DNA of 64,000 bases from Steroidobacter denitrificans (lineage in GTDB: Bacteria > Pseudomonadota > Gammaproteobacteria > Steroidobacterales > Steroidobacteraceae): contig NZ_CP011971.1 in NCBI RefSeq assembly GCF_001579945.1, positions 434,001-498,000 on the forward strand, given 5' to 3'. Position numbers and translations under genes: made by a program. Shown one piece after another: positions 1 to 8,464 of the stretch; positions within the stretch are counted from its first letter, which is position 1; every line of letters begins with the position of its first letter. The notes under the pieces were generated by a model. The model had not been told where the DNA came from. It did not search any database and saw only the letters and a list, made by a program, of their open reading frames with translations.

Positions 1-366
<366 letters not shown>

Positions 367-382
367 GGCGCCGTTCTGTGAT

Positions 383-2542
383 CTACGGAGATCGATATCC
401 CATTTCCAGGAATACCGTGCGATCGCGCCCTGGAAAATATCGATAGCTGCCGAAAGCGAAATCGGCGCGGTCGGCATAGGCGCGGTCAGTGAGGTTGTTG
501 ACTCGCAGGGTTGCACCCCAGGACGAATTCACGTCCCAGCGCAAACGCAGATTCAGCAAGTCATGTCCGCTGTATTCGCGGGCGTTGGAAGCATCGACGT
601 AATAGCGGCCGATGGATTGCCATTCCAGTTCGGCGCGTACCCGATCCAATGGACGCCAGCTCAGGTGTGTGGAGTTGATGTGCCGGGGGGCCGTGTCCAT
701 ATCGCGTCCTGCGATGATGATCTCGCTGCCTTCCACGATATCGTTCGCATAGCGATGCTTCGCATAGGTGCCGGCCAGCGACAGCGACAGGATATCGGCC
801 GGTAGCCAGGACAGTTCATACTCGATACCTTCGTGATCCGTGCGTCCGTTACTGACGTTGAACGCATTGGAATCGCGGAAAATGACATGATCTTTTTCCA
901 TCGAGAACAAGGACAGCGCATAGCGCAAGGAGGAAAAGCCGCCGCGTGCGCCGATCTCGATGTTGCTGATGTGCTCGGCATCCAGGTCTGCGATCGATTG
1001 CTGACGCTGTAGACGATACAGTTCGTTGGTATCGGGGGCGCGATAGCCGCGCGTATAAGCAAGATAGACGGTATGCCGATCGCTGATCGAGTAGGCGAGG
1101 CCTAACTTGGAGGTGACATTCGTGAAGTCATCACTGCGATCCGCCGGACGATTGAACAGGCAATCCGCCGGTTCGCAACGGGTCCCGTCATCGCGGGTAT
1201 TGCCGGCAAGCATGCGATTGTCGTAGTCGTAATAGACGTATTCGGCGCGCGCGCCGCCAGTCAGCTTCCAGTTTGCCGCAAAAGGCTGTTCGAATTGAGT
1301 AAACAGAGCGGCCACCGTGCTTTGGACTCGGTAGTCGTAGTGCTTGCCGGCCGGGCGGATGGCGTTTGCCGCAGGGGCTCCATCGGTTGCGGGGCCCGCC
1401 TGCGTTTCCTTGAGAAAGCCGTCGGCCCATTCAAGGTCCATGCCGGCGAGGATCCGGGTGTTGCCGAATGCAAGGATATCCAGTGCAGTGAGGATGCCGA
1501 TCGAGTCCTGACCGTTCTCTTCCAGGGGTTTGCCGACCAGGAAATGCTGCAGGAATTCCATGCGTGAATGGCGCAGGTAGGGCTGTACCGACAGCTGCAG
1601 GCGGTCGTTCAGCGAACGGCGGTATTCGGCGCTCAGACGCGCCGCATAGGCATCTCGATAGGCTTCCGGGTTTGGATTCGAGCGCGCAAGGCGTTTGTTG
1701 CGGTAGGCGTTCTCGCCCTGGATGAATCCGGCAGTGTCCTGATTCAGGTTGGTCGCCGCCAGTCTGAGAGCGAACGTGCCTTGTGAGAGTTGGCGCTGCA
1801 GCTCCAGATTGAGCTTTTGCTCCTTAAGCCCCGAATCATCGCGCCAGCCGCCGTCATGTGTGGCCACAAGGGTGCCGCCATAAGCGGTGGCGCCGTGATG
1901 ACTCAGCGCCAGCTTGCCGCGATAGTAGTCGTCCGGCCCGGTTTCCAGCGCCAGGCCCAGGGCCGGGAGTTGATCGGGTGCCGCCTGGATGATATTGATC
2001 GCACCGTGCATTGCACCGGAGCCGTATGCCACCCCGGCGGGGCCGCGCAGCACCTCGATCGAGCGCGCCTGCTCGGTGTTTATTTCGAACATCTCGTTGA
2101 CATTGCAGAAACCGGTCGGACGAATCGGGATGCTGTTTTCGAGGAACAGGAATACGCCGCATGAGCCGGGCCCCGAAAGCACGGGCGAGCGGATCGCGGT
2201 GAGGCTTTCCTGGCCGTTATTGCGCTGGATCATGGCGCCGGCAGCCCGGTTGATGATTTCGACATGATGTGTGGAACCCACCAGCGAGACTGCATCATCA
2301 CCGATCAAGGAGACGCTGCCGACGAAATCACGCAGCGGCTCGGCGGTGCGGGTCGCCGTGACGATCACTTCGTCCACGCGCCCGGCGAGACTGATTTCGG
2401 GTGCCGCAAACAGTGTGCCGACGGGAATCAGGGCACCGAGGAGGGCGCATAGAGGCCGTCGCACGCAGTGGCCGGCAGGGGGCGCTATTCCAGGGGTGGA
2501 TGTTCGAAGAGCGGTTCTTGAAACGGGCAGGTCGGTCGGCAT
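383..2542 (-). CDS. TonB-dependent outer-membrane receptor
   Basis: About 719 residues with the order expected of a TonB-dependent receptor: signal peptide, TonB box (DEVIVTATR), plug domain with the VLRGPAGVAYGSGAMHGAINI-type block split over short motifs, then a 22-strand barrel ending in an aromatic-rich C-terminus. The plug holds two Cys about 22 residues apart (GSCGVF and GFCNVNE) and the barrel another pair (TRCEPADC), both typical of extracellular-loop disulfides. The frame stays open upstream to 2716, but the Met at 2542 puts a basic n-region and hydrophobic core at the start and leaves room for a promoter facing the patatin gene. No strong ribosome-binding site marks the start. The substrate (siderophore, cobalamin or other) cannot be read from sequence. 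Confidence 0.9.
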   Translation of the reverse strand: MPTDLPVSRTALRTSTPGIAPPAGHCVRRPLCALLGALIPVGTLFAAPEISLAGRVDEVIVTATRTAEPLRDFVGSVSLIGDDAVSLVGSTHHVEIINRAAGAMIQRNNGQESLTAIRSPVLSGPGSCGVFLFLENSIPIRPTGFCNVNEMFEINTEQARSIEVLRGPAGVAYGSGAMHGAINIIQAAPDQLPALGLALETGPDDYYRGKLALSHHGATAYGGTLVATHDGGWRDDSGLKEQKLNLELQRQLSQGTFALRLAATNLNQDTAGFIQGENAYRNKRLARSNPNPEAYRDAYAARLSAEYRRSLNDRLQLSVQPYLRHSRMEFLQHFLVGKPLEENGQDSIGILTALDILAFGNTRILAGMDLEWADGFLKETQAGPATDGAPAANAIRPAGKHYDYRVQSTVAALFTQFEQPFAANWKLTGGARAEYVYYDYDNRMLAGNTRDDGTRCEPADCLFNRPADRSDDFTNVTSKLGLAYSISDRHTVYLAYTRGYRAPDTNELYRLQRQQSIADLDAEHISNIEIGARGGFSSLRYALSLFSMEKDHVIFRDSNAFNVSNGRTDHEGIEYELSWLPADILSLSLAGTYAKHRYANDIVEGSEIIIAGRDMDTAPRHINSTHLSWRPLDRVRAELEWQSIGRYYVDASNAREYSGHDLLNLRLRWDVNSSWGATLRVNNLTDRAYADRADFAFGSYRYFPGRDRTVFLEMGYRSP

Positions 2543-2696
2543 GTGGAATTCGAAACAGCGCGCGCAGGCGATCAGGGGACGGGAAAGCTTATGAAGCATA
2601 CGGTCCGAGGCCGGGTTTTGGTACCCTCGGCCGGGCTCCTCCACGGGCGGGTAGAGAATGTTTGGAGCCGGTACATGCCGTTGGCGTAGCATTTCG

Positions 2697-4952
2697 ATGA
2701 TGAGCCTATTGCGCACTAGATTCGCCGCGATACTCCTGGGGATTTTACTGTCGTGCCACGGCGGTCAGCGTGCGGCTGCGGACACGGCTGCAGCGCCGGG
2801 CGAGCCGGAGCGTCTGCGCGTCGGCCTGGTGCTCAGCGGCGGAGGGGCGCGCGGAGCGGCGCACGTCGGCGTGCTCAAGGTTCTCGACGAAATGCGCGTG
2901 CCCATCGACGCCATTGCAGGAACCAGCATGGGTGCGGTCGTCGGTGGGCTGTATGCCTCCGGTATGACGGGTGTCGAGATCGAAACCTTGATCCGCTCGC
3001 TCAACTGGCAGGAGGCCTTCAAGGACCGGCCGCCGCGTACGGAACTGGGATTTCGGCGTAAGCAGGACGACCGTAATTTTCTGGTGCGCTATGCCCTGGG
3101 GGTGACCGAGGAGGGATTCACGATGCCGCGCGGCCTGGTGCAGGGCCAGAAGCTCGAACAGGTATTGCGCAGCTATACCTTGCCGGTAGCGGAAACCCGC
3201 GACTTCGATGCATTGCCGATTCCATTCCGCGCCATTGCCACGGATCTCGAAAGCGGCGGGGAAGTCGTCATGGATGCCGGCGATCTGGTGTCCGCCATGC
3301 GCGCCAGCATGTCCGCGCCGGGGGTGTTCACGCCGGCGCAGCGCGGTGGACGGATGCTGGTGGATGGCGGACTGGTCGACAATCTCCCGGTCGAGACGGC
3401 GCGCGCAATGGGCGTGGATGTGCTGATCGCGGTCGACGTCAGCTTTCCCCTGTATGCGCCCGAGGAACTGCGCTCACCCCTGGAAGTGACCAATCAGGCG
3501 TTCGCAATCCTGATCCGGGCGCGCACGCGTGAGCAACGCGAGAAGCTCGCGCCCACCGACATCCTCATCGAGCCGCCGCTGGGCCGGTTTCCATCCGCCG
3601 ACTTCAGCCGGGTGCCGCAGGCCTTGAACGCCGGGGAGCAAGGCGCGCGCAAGGTGCGCCAGGCATTGGCCGCCCTGTCGCTCGACGAGCGCCGATACCA
3701 GGACTATCTCGCCCAGCGAAATCCACGTTCGACCCAGGCGCCGCTAGTGCAGTTCGTGCGGGCCGATCCGCGGACACCCGAGTATGAGGCGCTGGTCCAG
3801 GCGAAGATGGCGGACCTGGTCGGACACACGCTCGACAAGGTGCAGCTTCGCCGCCGGATGTCCTCGCTCTATGCTCTGGATCGCTTCGAGTCCATCGACT
3901 ATGCCCTGGTGGAGGAACAGGGGCGTACCGGTCTGCAGCTGGATCTGCGCCGCAAGAGCTGGGGGCCCAACTATGTCCGCTTCGGCTTGAACCTGGAAGA
4001 CGATTTCGAAGGTAACAGCCGCTACAACGCCGCACTGCGATTCATCGCCACCGAGATCAACCGCCTGGATGCGGAATGGCTTGCGGATCTGCAGATCGGC
4101 GAGCGGCCGCGGATCTTCACGGAGTTCTATCAGCCACTTTCGCTCGCCGGCCGGTATTTCGTGGCACCGCAGCTGGAGTTCGAGGAACGCAGCGTATTCG
4201 ATCGCGACCGGCTGGCGGAGTATCGAGTGCGCACCTTGCAAGGCGGCATCGACGTGGGACGCGAGCTGTCCAATTGGGGCGAAATACGCTTCGGCATGCG
4301 CCGGGGTACGGGCCGGTCACGCGTGCTGATCGGTGATCCGGCGCTGTTATCTCCGGAGGTTGAGGATGCGTTGGTGACCCGGCGCTATGACAGCGGCGGG
4401 TATTTCGGGCGTTTTTCCTATGACAGGCTGGACAGCTTGTTCTTTCCGCGCCACGGTCAGCAGTTCGAGCTGGAGTGGCGCGGCGAACGCACCAGCATGG
4501 GCGCGATCAGGAATTTCGACACCTTCTCGAGCAGCTGGCTGATGGCGCGCTCGTTCGATCGGCATACGCTTATTTTCTGGGTCGACGCGGGCACCACGAT
4601 CGGCGACGAACCGACACCGCAGAATCTTTTCACATTGGGAGGATTCCAGAACCTCTCTGGCCTGCCGCCGGGTTACTTGTCCGGTCCGCATTACGCGATC
4701 GGCCGTCTCATGTATTACCGCCGCATCGGCCGGGGCGGCGAAGGCGTACTGGATCTGCCGGCTTATGCCGGCGTGTCTTTCGAAGCCGGCAACACCTGGA
4801 TGGACCGCCGGGATATGAGTTTCGGAGACTTGCGCAAGAACGGCAGCCTGTTTTTCGGCGTCGATACTCCGCTGGGGCCGGTCTATCTCGCCACCGGCTA
4901 CGATGAAGGCGGAGACAGTGCGTTCTATCTGTTCCTGGGCCGAACCTTCTGA
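2697..4952 (+). CDS. Patatin-like phospholipase with BamA-type barrel (type Vd autotransporter, PlpD-like)
   Basis: About 751 residues. After a signal peptide comes a patatin lipase domain with the oxyanion-hole motif GGGARG (residues 48-53), the nucleophile elbow GTSMG (75-79) and the DGG of the Ser-Asp dyad near residue 222. A POTRA-like linker follows (about 370-440), then a C-terminal Omp85/BamA-like beta-barrel ending in a C-terminal Phe. This is the architecture of PlpD-type (type Vd) autotransporters, in which the barrel carries the lipase across the outer membrane. The frame is open from 2658, but Met codons at 2697 and 2700 place the signal peptide at the N-terminus. The gene is divergent from the TonB receptor, with about 155 bases between starts. 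Confidence 0.92.
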   Translation: MMSLLRTRFAAILLGILLSCHGGQRAAADTAAAPGEPERLRVGLVLSGGGARGAAHVGVLKVLDEMRVPIDAIAGTSMGAVVGGLYASGMTGVEIETLIRSLNWQEAFKDRPPRTELGFRRKQDDRNFLVRYALGVTEEGFTMPRGLVQGQKLEQVLRSYTLPVAETRDFDALPIPFRAIATDLESGGEVVMDAGDLVSAMRASMSAPGVFTPAQRGGRMLVDGGLVDNLPVETARAMGVDVLIAVDVSFPLYAPEELRSPLEVTNQAFAILIRARTREQREKLAPTDILIEPPLGRFPSADFSRVPQALNAGEQGARKVRQALAALSLDERRYQDYLAQRNPRSTQAPLVQFVRADPRTPEYEALVQAKMADLVGHTLDKVQLRRRMSSLYALDRFESIDYALVEEQGRTGLQLDLRRKSWGPNYVRFGLNLEDDFEGNSRYNAALRFIATEINRLDAEWLADLQIGERPRIFTEFYQPLSLAGRYFVAPQLEFEERSVFDRDRLAEYRVRTLQGGIDVGRELSNWGEIRFGMRRGTGRSRVLIGDPALLSPEVEDALVTRRYDSGGYFGRFSYDRLDSLFFPRHGQQFELEWRGERTSMGAIRNFDTFSSSWLMARSFDRHTLIFWVDAGTTIGDEPTPQNLFTLGGFQNLSGLPPGYLSGPHYAIGRLMYYRRIGRGGEGVLDLPAYAGVSFEAGNTWMDRRDMSFGDLRKNGSLFFGVDTPLGPVYLATGYDEGGDSAFYLFLGRTF

Positions 4953-5048
4953 CGGACACTACGAACCTGTAGCTTGACGGAGACTTCGAGCGGAAGTTCG
5001 AGCGCCGGCGTTAAGATCGATGGCCGCCGCTCGTCGTGCAGACAATCT

Positions 5049-5291
5049 TTATTTTTCCATTTTCTCGAACTGCAGGCTGGGTTGATCGCCCGGACGGAAG
5101 TATAGGTATCGGCCGCTCATTTCCTTCAAGGCGCGATCGCGCTCCTCGCGGGTGGCGAACCAGTGTTCTTTGTGCCAGTCGCTGCCGACCAGGTTCTTGA
5201 ACGGATCGGTCGAACGCAGCTTGACGCGTATACCGAAGCGGCATTGCGCAGGCAGTGGCCGGGCAAGGTTATGTTCGTGAAAGATGGCCAT
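5049..5291 (-). CDS. Small conserved-looking hypothetical protein
   Basis: An 80-residue soluble protein with no signal peptide or membrane segment. It is rich in aromatic and charged residues (FRPGDQPSLQFEKMEK at the end, HWFATREERDRALKEM in the middle) and has the composition of a real folded protein rather than an antisense shadow. No family recognised. It lies alone between the convergent patatin gene and the divergent AraC regulator, so it may share a control region with the latter. The start ATG at 5291 is followed by an AT-rich upstream stretch suitable for a promoter. Confidence 0.6.
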   Translation of the reverse strand: MAIFHEHNLARPLPAQCRFGIRVKLRSTDPFKNLVGSDWHKEHWFATREERDRALKEMSGRYLYFRPGDQPSLQFEKMEK

Positions 5292-5608
5292 TTAGTATCT
5301 GATTGATATTTCTAATAAAACCACATGCAGCGCATTGTGTTCTGAAAATATGCCTTGTCTGAGCGTTGGATTTTGCCATGGACGGACAAGGATAAGCGGA
5401 TCTCAGTCGTTGCGTAAATGCATGACAAACCGGTCTATTCAGGGATGAGTGTTGCAGCCTTCCCGGTCATATCCGAATCACTGTCGCATGACACGCGGAA
5501 ACGCGTGCCCCGCCTCGAGTGAGGTAAGGGTTCGAGCGCCGGCCGGATGCCTTTGGGCGGGAGCGGCGCGACCCGGTGCAGCGACCCAACCTGCAGGAGG
5601 AAATGCGG
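5292..5608. promoter_or_regulatory. Divergent intergenic region upstream of AraC-family gene
   Basis: 317 bases between the small minus-strand gene and the AraC regulator. The left part is AT-rich (promoter-like for the minus-strand gene). An inverted repeat CCTTGTC (5353-5359) / GACAAGG (5385-5391) with a 25-base spacer is a possible regulator site. AGGAGG at 5595-5600 is the ribosome-binding site of the AraC gene. Confidence 0.4.
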
Positions 5609-6556
5609 ATGATCATCCGTCGGACCCGGGAAAGCATGAGCAGCGGCCTGGGCAAGGACCAGGTTCAGCCGGACATGAGTCACGCCATCCTGAGTCTGCG
5701 GACTCGCGCCGCCGAGTATTCGCTCGGCTGCGGACGTCTGGCACTGCTATGCGCCTGGAATGGCCGCCAGGATGTCTGCACCGAAGGACGCCGTGTCAAA
5801 GTGGATGATGATACCTGGCTGGTGATGAAGGGCGGATCTGCCGACGTGCGTATCCGTGGTCTCCAGGAAATCCAGGCGCTGACGATTCTGTTTCGCCGCG
5901 GTATGCCCGAGGAGGTACTCGGCACCCTGATCACCGACGAGGACCGTTTGCTCGAGTCGGGCGAGCCGCCGTCCGCGTCGATTCTGCCGTTCCTGTCGCA
6001 TTTGCAGACGCATGATCGCAGCGTAACGCCGGTATTGCTATTCATCCGGCGGCACTGCGACATGGGGCTCGAGGATCCTTTGTGGTATGAGGAGCAGTTC
6101 GCATTTCTGCTGGAACGCATGTTGATGCATCATCGCAGCGTGGTCGTCCGTGCGCACAATATTCCGGTGCGCCGCGCCTCCACCCGCCGCGAGATTCTGC
6201 GCCGCGTGTCGTTGTCCACCGATTTCATTCATTCCTGCTATGACCGGCCGCTGACGCTCGGCGACATGGCAAAGTCGGCATATCTGTCGCGCCATCATTT
6301 CCTGCGCCTGTTCAAGAGCATCAATGCGGTAACGCCGCACGAGTATTTGCAGCGCAAGCGTACCAGCGTGGCCGCGCGCTTGCTGCGAAGCAGCGAAATG
6401 GCGGTCGAGCAGATCGTGAGACAGGTCGGATTCGATTCACGTTCGACTTTGTTTCGTGCGCTGCGCCGATTTCATGGGCTTACCCCTCGGCAGTGCCGGC
6501 GCATGCCGCAGGCCTTGCCGTTCATGGACCCGGAGGCGCTTGTACTTTCGGTCTGA
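5609..6556 (+). CDS. AraC/XylS-family transcriptional regulator
   Basis: About 315 residues. The C-terminal 100 residues hold two helix-turn-helix units typical of AraC/XylS: LTLGDMAKSAYLSRHHFLRLFK followed by a second helix set ending GLTPRQCRR. The N-terminal 190 residues form an effector/dimerisation domain of no clear subtype. The start at 5609 is chosen because AGGAGG ends 8 bases upstream; the in-frame ATG at 5603 is only 2 bases from it. The downstream msrA gene is co-oriented but separated by 177 bases, so co-transcription is uncertain. The effector is unknown. Confidence 0.9.
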   Translation: MIIRRTRESMSSGLGKDQVQPDMSHAILSLRTRAAEYSLGCGRLALLCAWNGRQDVCTEGRRVKVDDDTWLVMKGGSADVRIRGLQEIQALTILFRRGMPEEVLGTLITDEDRLLESGEPPSASILPFLSHLQTHDRSVTPVLLFIRRHCDMGLEDPLWYEEQFAFLLERMLMHHRSVVVRAHNIPVRRASTRREILRRVSLSTDFIHSCYDRPLTLGDMAKSAYLSRHHFLRLFKSINAVTPHEYLQRKRTSVAARLLRSSEMAVEQIVRQVGFDSRSTLFRALRRFHGLTPRQCRRMPQALPFMDPEALVLSV

Positions 6557-6733
6557 GATGTGTGGCATATCGGCGTTCGGGCCGGATGGGCGAAGGCCAT
6601 CCCCAGGCAGAAGGGCAGGGGCCTCGTGCGGGCGTCGGGGAGGGCGGCGAACCGGCCGGGATCTTGCGCGGCAGGTGAATTGTTGCAAAATAGCTTTCGA
6701 AGTCCGCCTCGGCGCGGCCCGCGAGGTTCCACC

Positions 6734-7363
6734 ATGCTTTCCTTTCACAGACCCGGCGGACCTGAATCCTCCAGGCTTTCCGGGCGCGCCATGCCCATGC
6801 CCGTACCCGAGCGGCATGCAGTGAACGGAAACCCGATCGTCCCGCCGTATCCGGAGGATATGAAGCCGGCCTTGTTCGGCATGGGGTGTTTCTGGGGTGC
6901 GGAGCGCAGGTTCTGGCAGGTGCCGGGCGTCTACAGCACGGCTGCGGGCTATGCCGCGGGTTCCACGCCCAATCCAACCTACGAAGAGATCTGTTCGGGC
7001 CGCACCGGTCATAGCGAGGTCGTGAGAGTGATCTACGATCCGCGGCGGGTGAGCTACGAGACCTTGCTCAAGACATTCTGGGAATCCCACGATCCGACCC
7101 AGGGCATGCGCCAGGGGAACGATATCGGCACCCAGTATCGCTCTGGCATTTATGTCTACGATGCCGAACAGCGTATTGCCGCGCATGCAAGCAGGCGCGC
7201 TTTCGGCGAGTGTCTACGGCGTGCGGGTCATGGGGAAATCACGACCGAGATTCTGGATGCGCCGGAGTTCTATTACGCGGAAGCGTATCACCAGCAGTAC
7301 CTGCACAAGAATCCAAACGGCTATTGCGGACTGGGAGGATGCGGCGTCACGTTGGATATTTGA
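6734..7363 (+). CDS. msrA: Peptide methionine-S-sulfoxide reductase MsrA
   Basis: About 209 residues. It reduces the S-epimer of methionine sulfoxide in proteins using thioredoxin. The nucleophilic Cys sits in GCFWGAE near residue 55, followed by the family blocks [25 protein letters not shown] and YHQQYL. The C-terminal GYCGLGGCG supplies the resolving cysteines. The open frame begins further upstream (6560), but that part is not protein-like. ATG at 6734 gives the usual short N-terminal extension. It may be slightly longer at the N-terminus than minimal MsrA enzymes. Confidence 0.94.
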   Translation: MLSFHRPGGPESSRLSGRAMPMPVPERHAVNGNPIVPPYPEDMKPALFGMGCFWGAERRFWQVPGVYSTAAGYAAGSTPNPTYEEICSGRTGHSEVVRVIYDPRRVSYETLLKTFWESHDPTQGMRQGNDIGTQYRSGIYVYDAEQRIAAHASRRAFGECLRRAGHGEITTEILDAPEFYYAEAYHQQYLHKNPNGYCGLGGCGVTLDI

Positions 7364-7389
7364 TCAGCCGTCAGAGTCAGCCGTCAGAG
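7364..7389. repeat. Perfect 13-bp tandem duplication directly after msrA stop
   Basis: TCAGCCGTCAGAG occurs twice head-to-tail (7364-7376 and 7377-7389), starting on the base after the msrA stop codon. It is probably a simple slippage product in non-coding DNA. Confidence 0.8.
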
Positions 7390-7509
7390 GAATGACGGTG
7401 CGGATGAGCGGCGGCTGGGCCGCACAAGAAGGAGGTTCGAGAGCACGGGCGTCGACCGTCCGATACGGGTCCTTTCAAAGATCGTTCCGAGGGATCACTT
7501 TCTGAGATA

Positions 7510-8355
7510 TCACTCTGGCGGTTCCTGGCCTGGATGCGGATCTTCCATCGGATAGGTGACAAATCCGTTCTCGTCGGCCTGACCTGCAGTGCTCTGCGAG
7601 GCGGCGTCGGTCGCCGAGTGAGATGCCGGCGTCGGGGCCGATGCCGCGGTAGTGTTGGGCGATGCGGTATAGCCGGCGGTCCGATCGACGGCAGCGATGA
7701 ACGTGCCCGCCGGTGCGGGCGCCGCCGGCGCGTCGGAGCGGATGATGTCGCTGGCGAGGATGCCGGGACGGCCGTAGAAATCCCGATTGGAGCGATGATC
7801 GATCGTCAGCGCCGAGCCGTCGAGCGCCACGCCCGCGAATAGACCGCTGGCGCGCGAGTAGGAATACACCTGGGCCGTGAGCCCGATATCCGTCGCCGCT
7901 GAACTCTGGCGCCCCATCGGACCGGCGGCAACCGAGGCATCGGCGCCCAGGGTGACTTTGCCGCCGACGATACCCTCGATGCTCTGGCGCGAAGTGAATA
8001 CCAGCACGACATCCGTCGACTGTACGCCGATCTGGAAGCCGAAACTGCCGCCCGTCAGATTCACGAACACCGGGTTGCTCCAGGTGCCGTTGTCGTTGCG
8101 GACCACCAGTACTCCCTTGCCACGCCGCCCGCCGATTCCCAGTCCGACCTTGATGACATTGGGGATGACGGCGATGGCATGTGCGCGCTGCAGGAGCCAC
8201 GCCGGAATATTGTCCTCCGGCATTTGCATGAGTTCGGTGAGCACCTGTGTGGAATTCAGCAGACGCGCGTCCTGTCGCTCATCTGCGCCGGCACCGGCGC
8301 TGAATGTGCATAAAAGAAAAAACGCAAGCCAGACGGAAAGAATTCGTGCTCGCAT
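7510..8355 (-). CDS. Secreted SYLF-domain (Ysc84-like) protein
   Basis: About 281 residues. A signal peptide (ILSVWLAFFLLCTFSAGAGA) is followed by a SYLF/Ysc84 domain (about residues 35-205) with the typical stretches IPNVIKVGLGIGGRRGKGV, GGSFGFQIG and the DV/SVAAGP blocks. In eukaryotic homologues this fold binds phosphoinositides; bacterial versions are periplasmic lipid-associated proteins of unsettled function. The last 75 residues are a low-complexity Ala/Pro/Thr tail. The gene lies 109 bases downstream of the kinase gene in the same orientation and could be the third gene of a sigma factor-kinase-SYLF unit. ATG at 8379 is an alternative start. Confidence 0.85.
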   Translation of the reverse strand: MRARILSVWLAFFLLCTFSAGAGADERQDARLLNSTQVLTELMQMPEDNIPAWLLQRAHAIAVIPNVIKVGLGIGGRRGKGVLVVRNDNGTWSNPVFVNLTGGSFGFQIGVQSTDVVLVFTSRQSIEGIVGGKVTLGADASVAAGPMGRQSSAATDIGLTAQVYSYSRASGLFAGVALDGSALTIDHRSNRDFYGRPGILASDIIRSDAPAAPAPAGTFIAAVDRTAGYTASPNTTAASAPTPASHSATDAASQSTAGQADENGFVTYPMEDPHPGQEPPE

Positions 8356-8464
8356 CGTTGCTCGGCCTCTTGTGATCATCCTGCCTTGAGACTGTAACAG
8401 AAGCGGATCGTTCGGGTGACGGCGTGATGACCAGGTGGCGCGCAGGCGATGAAGAACCGGACCG

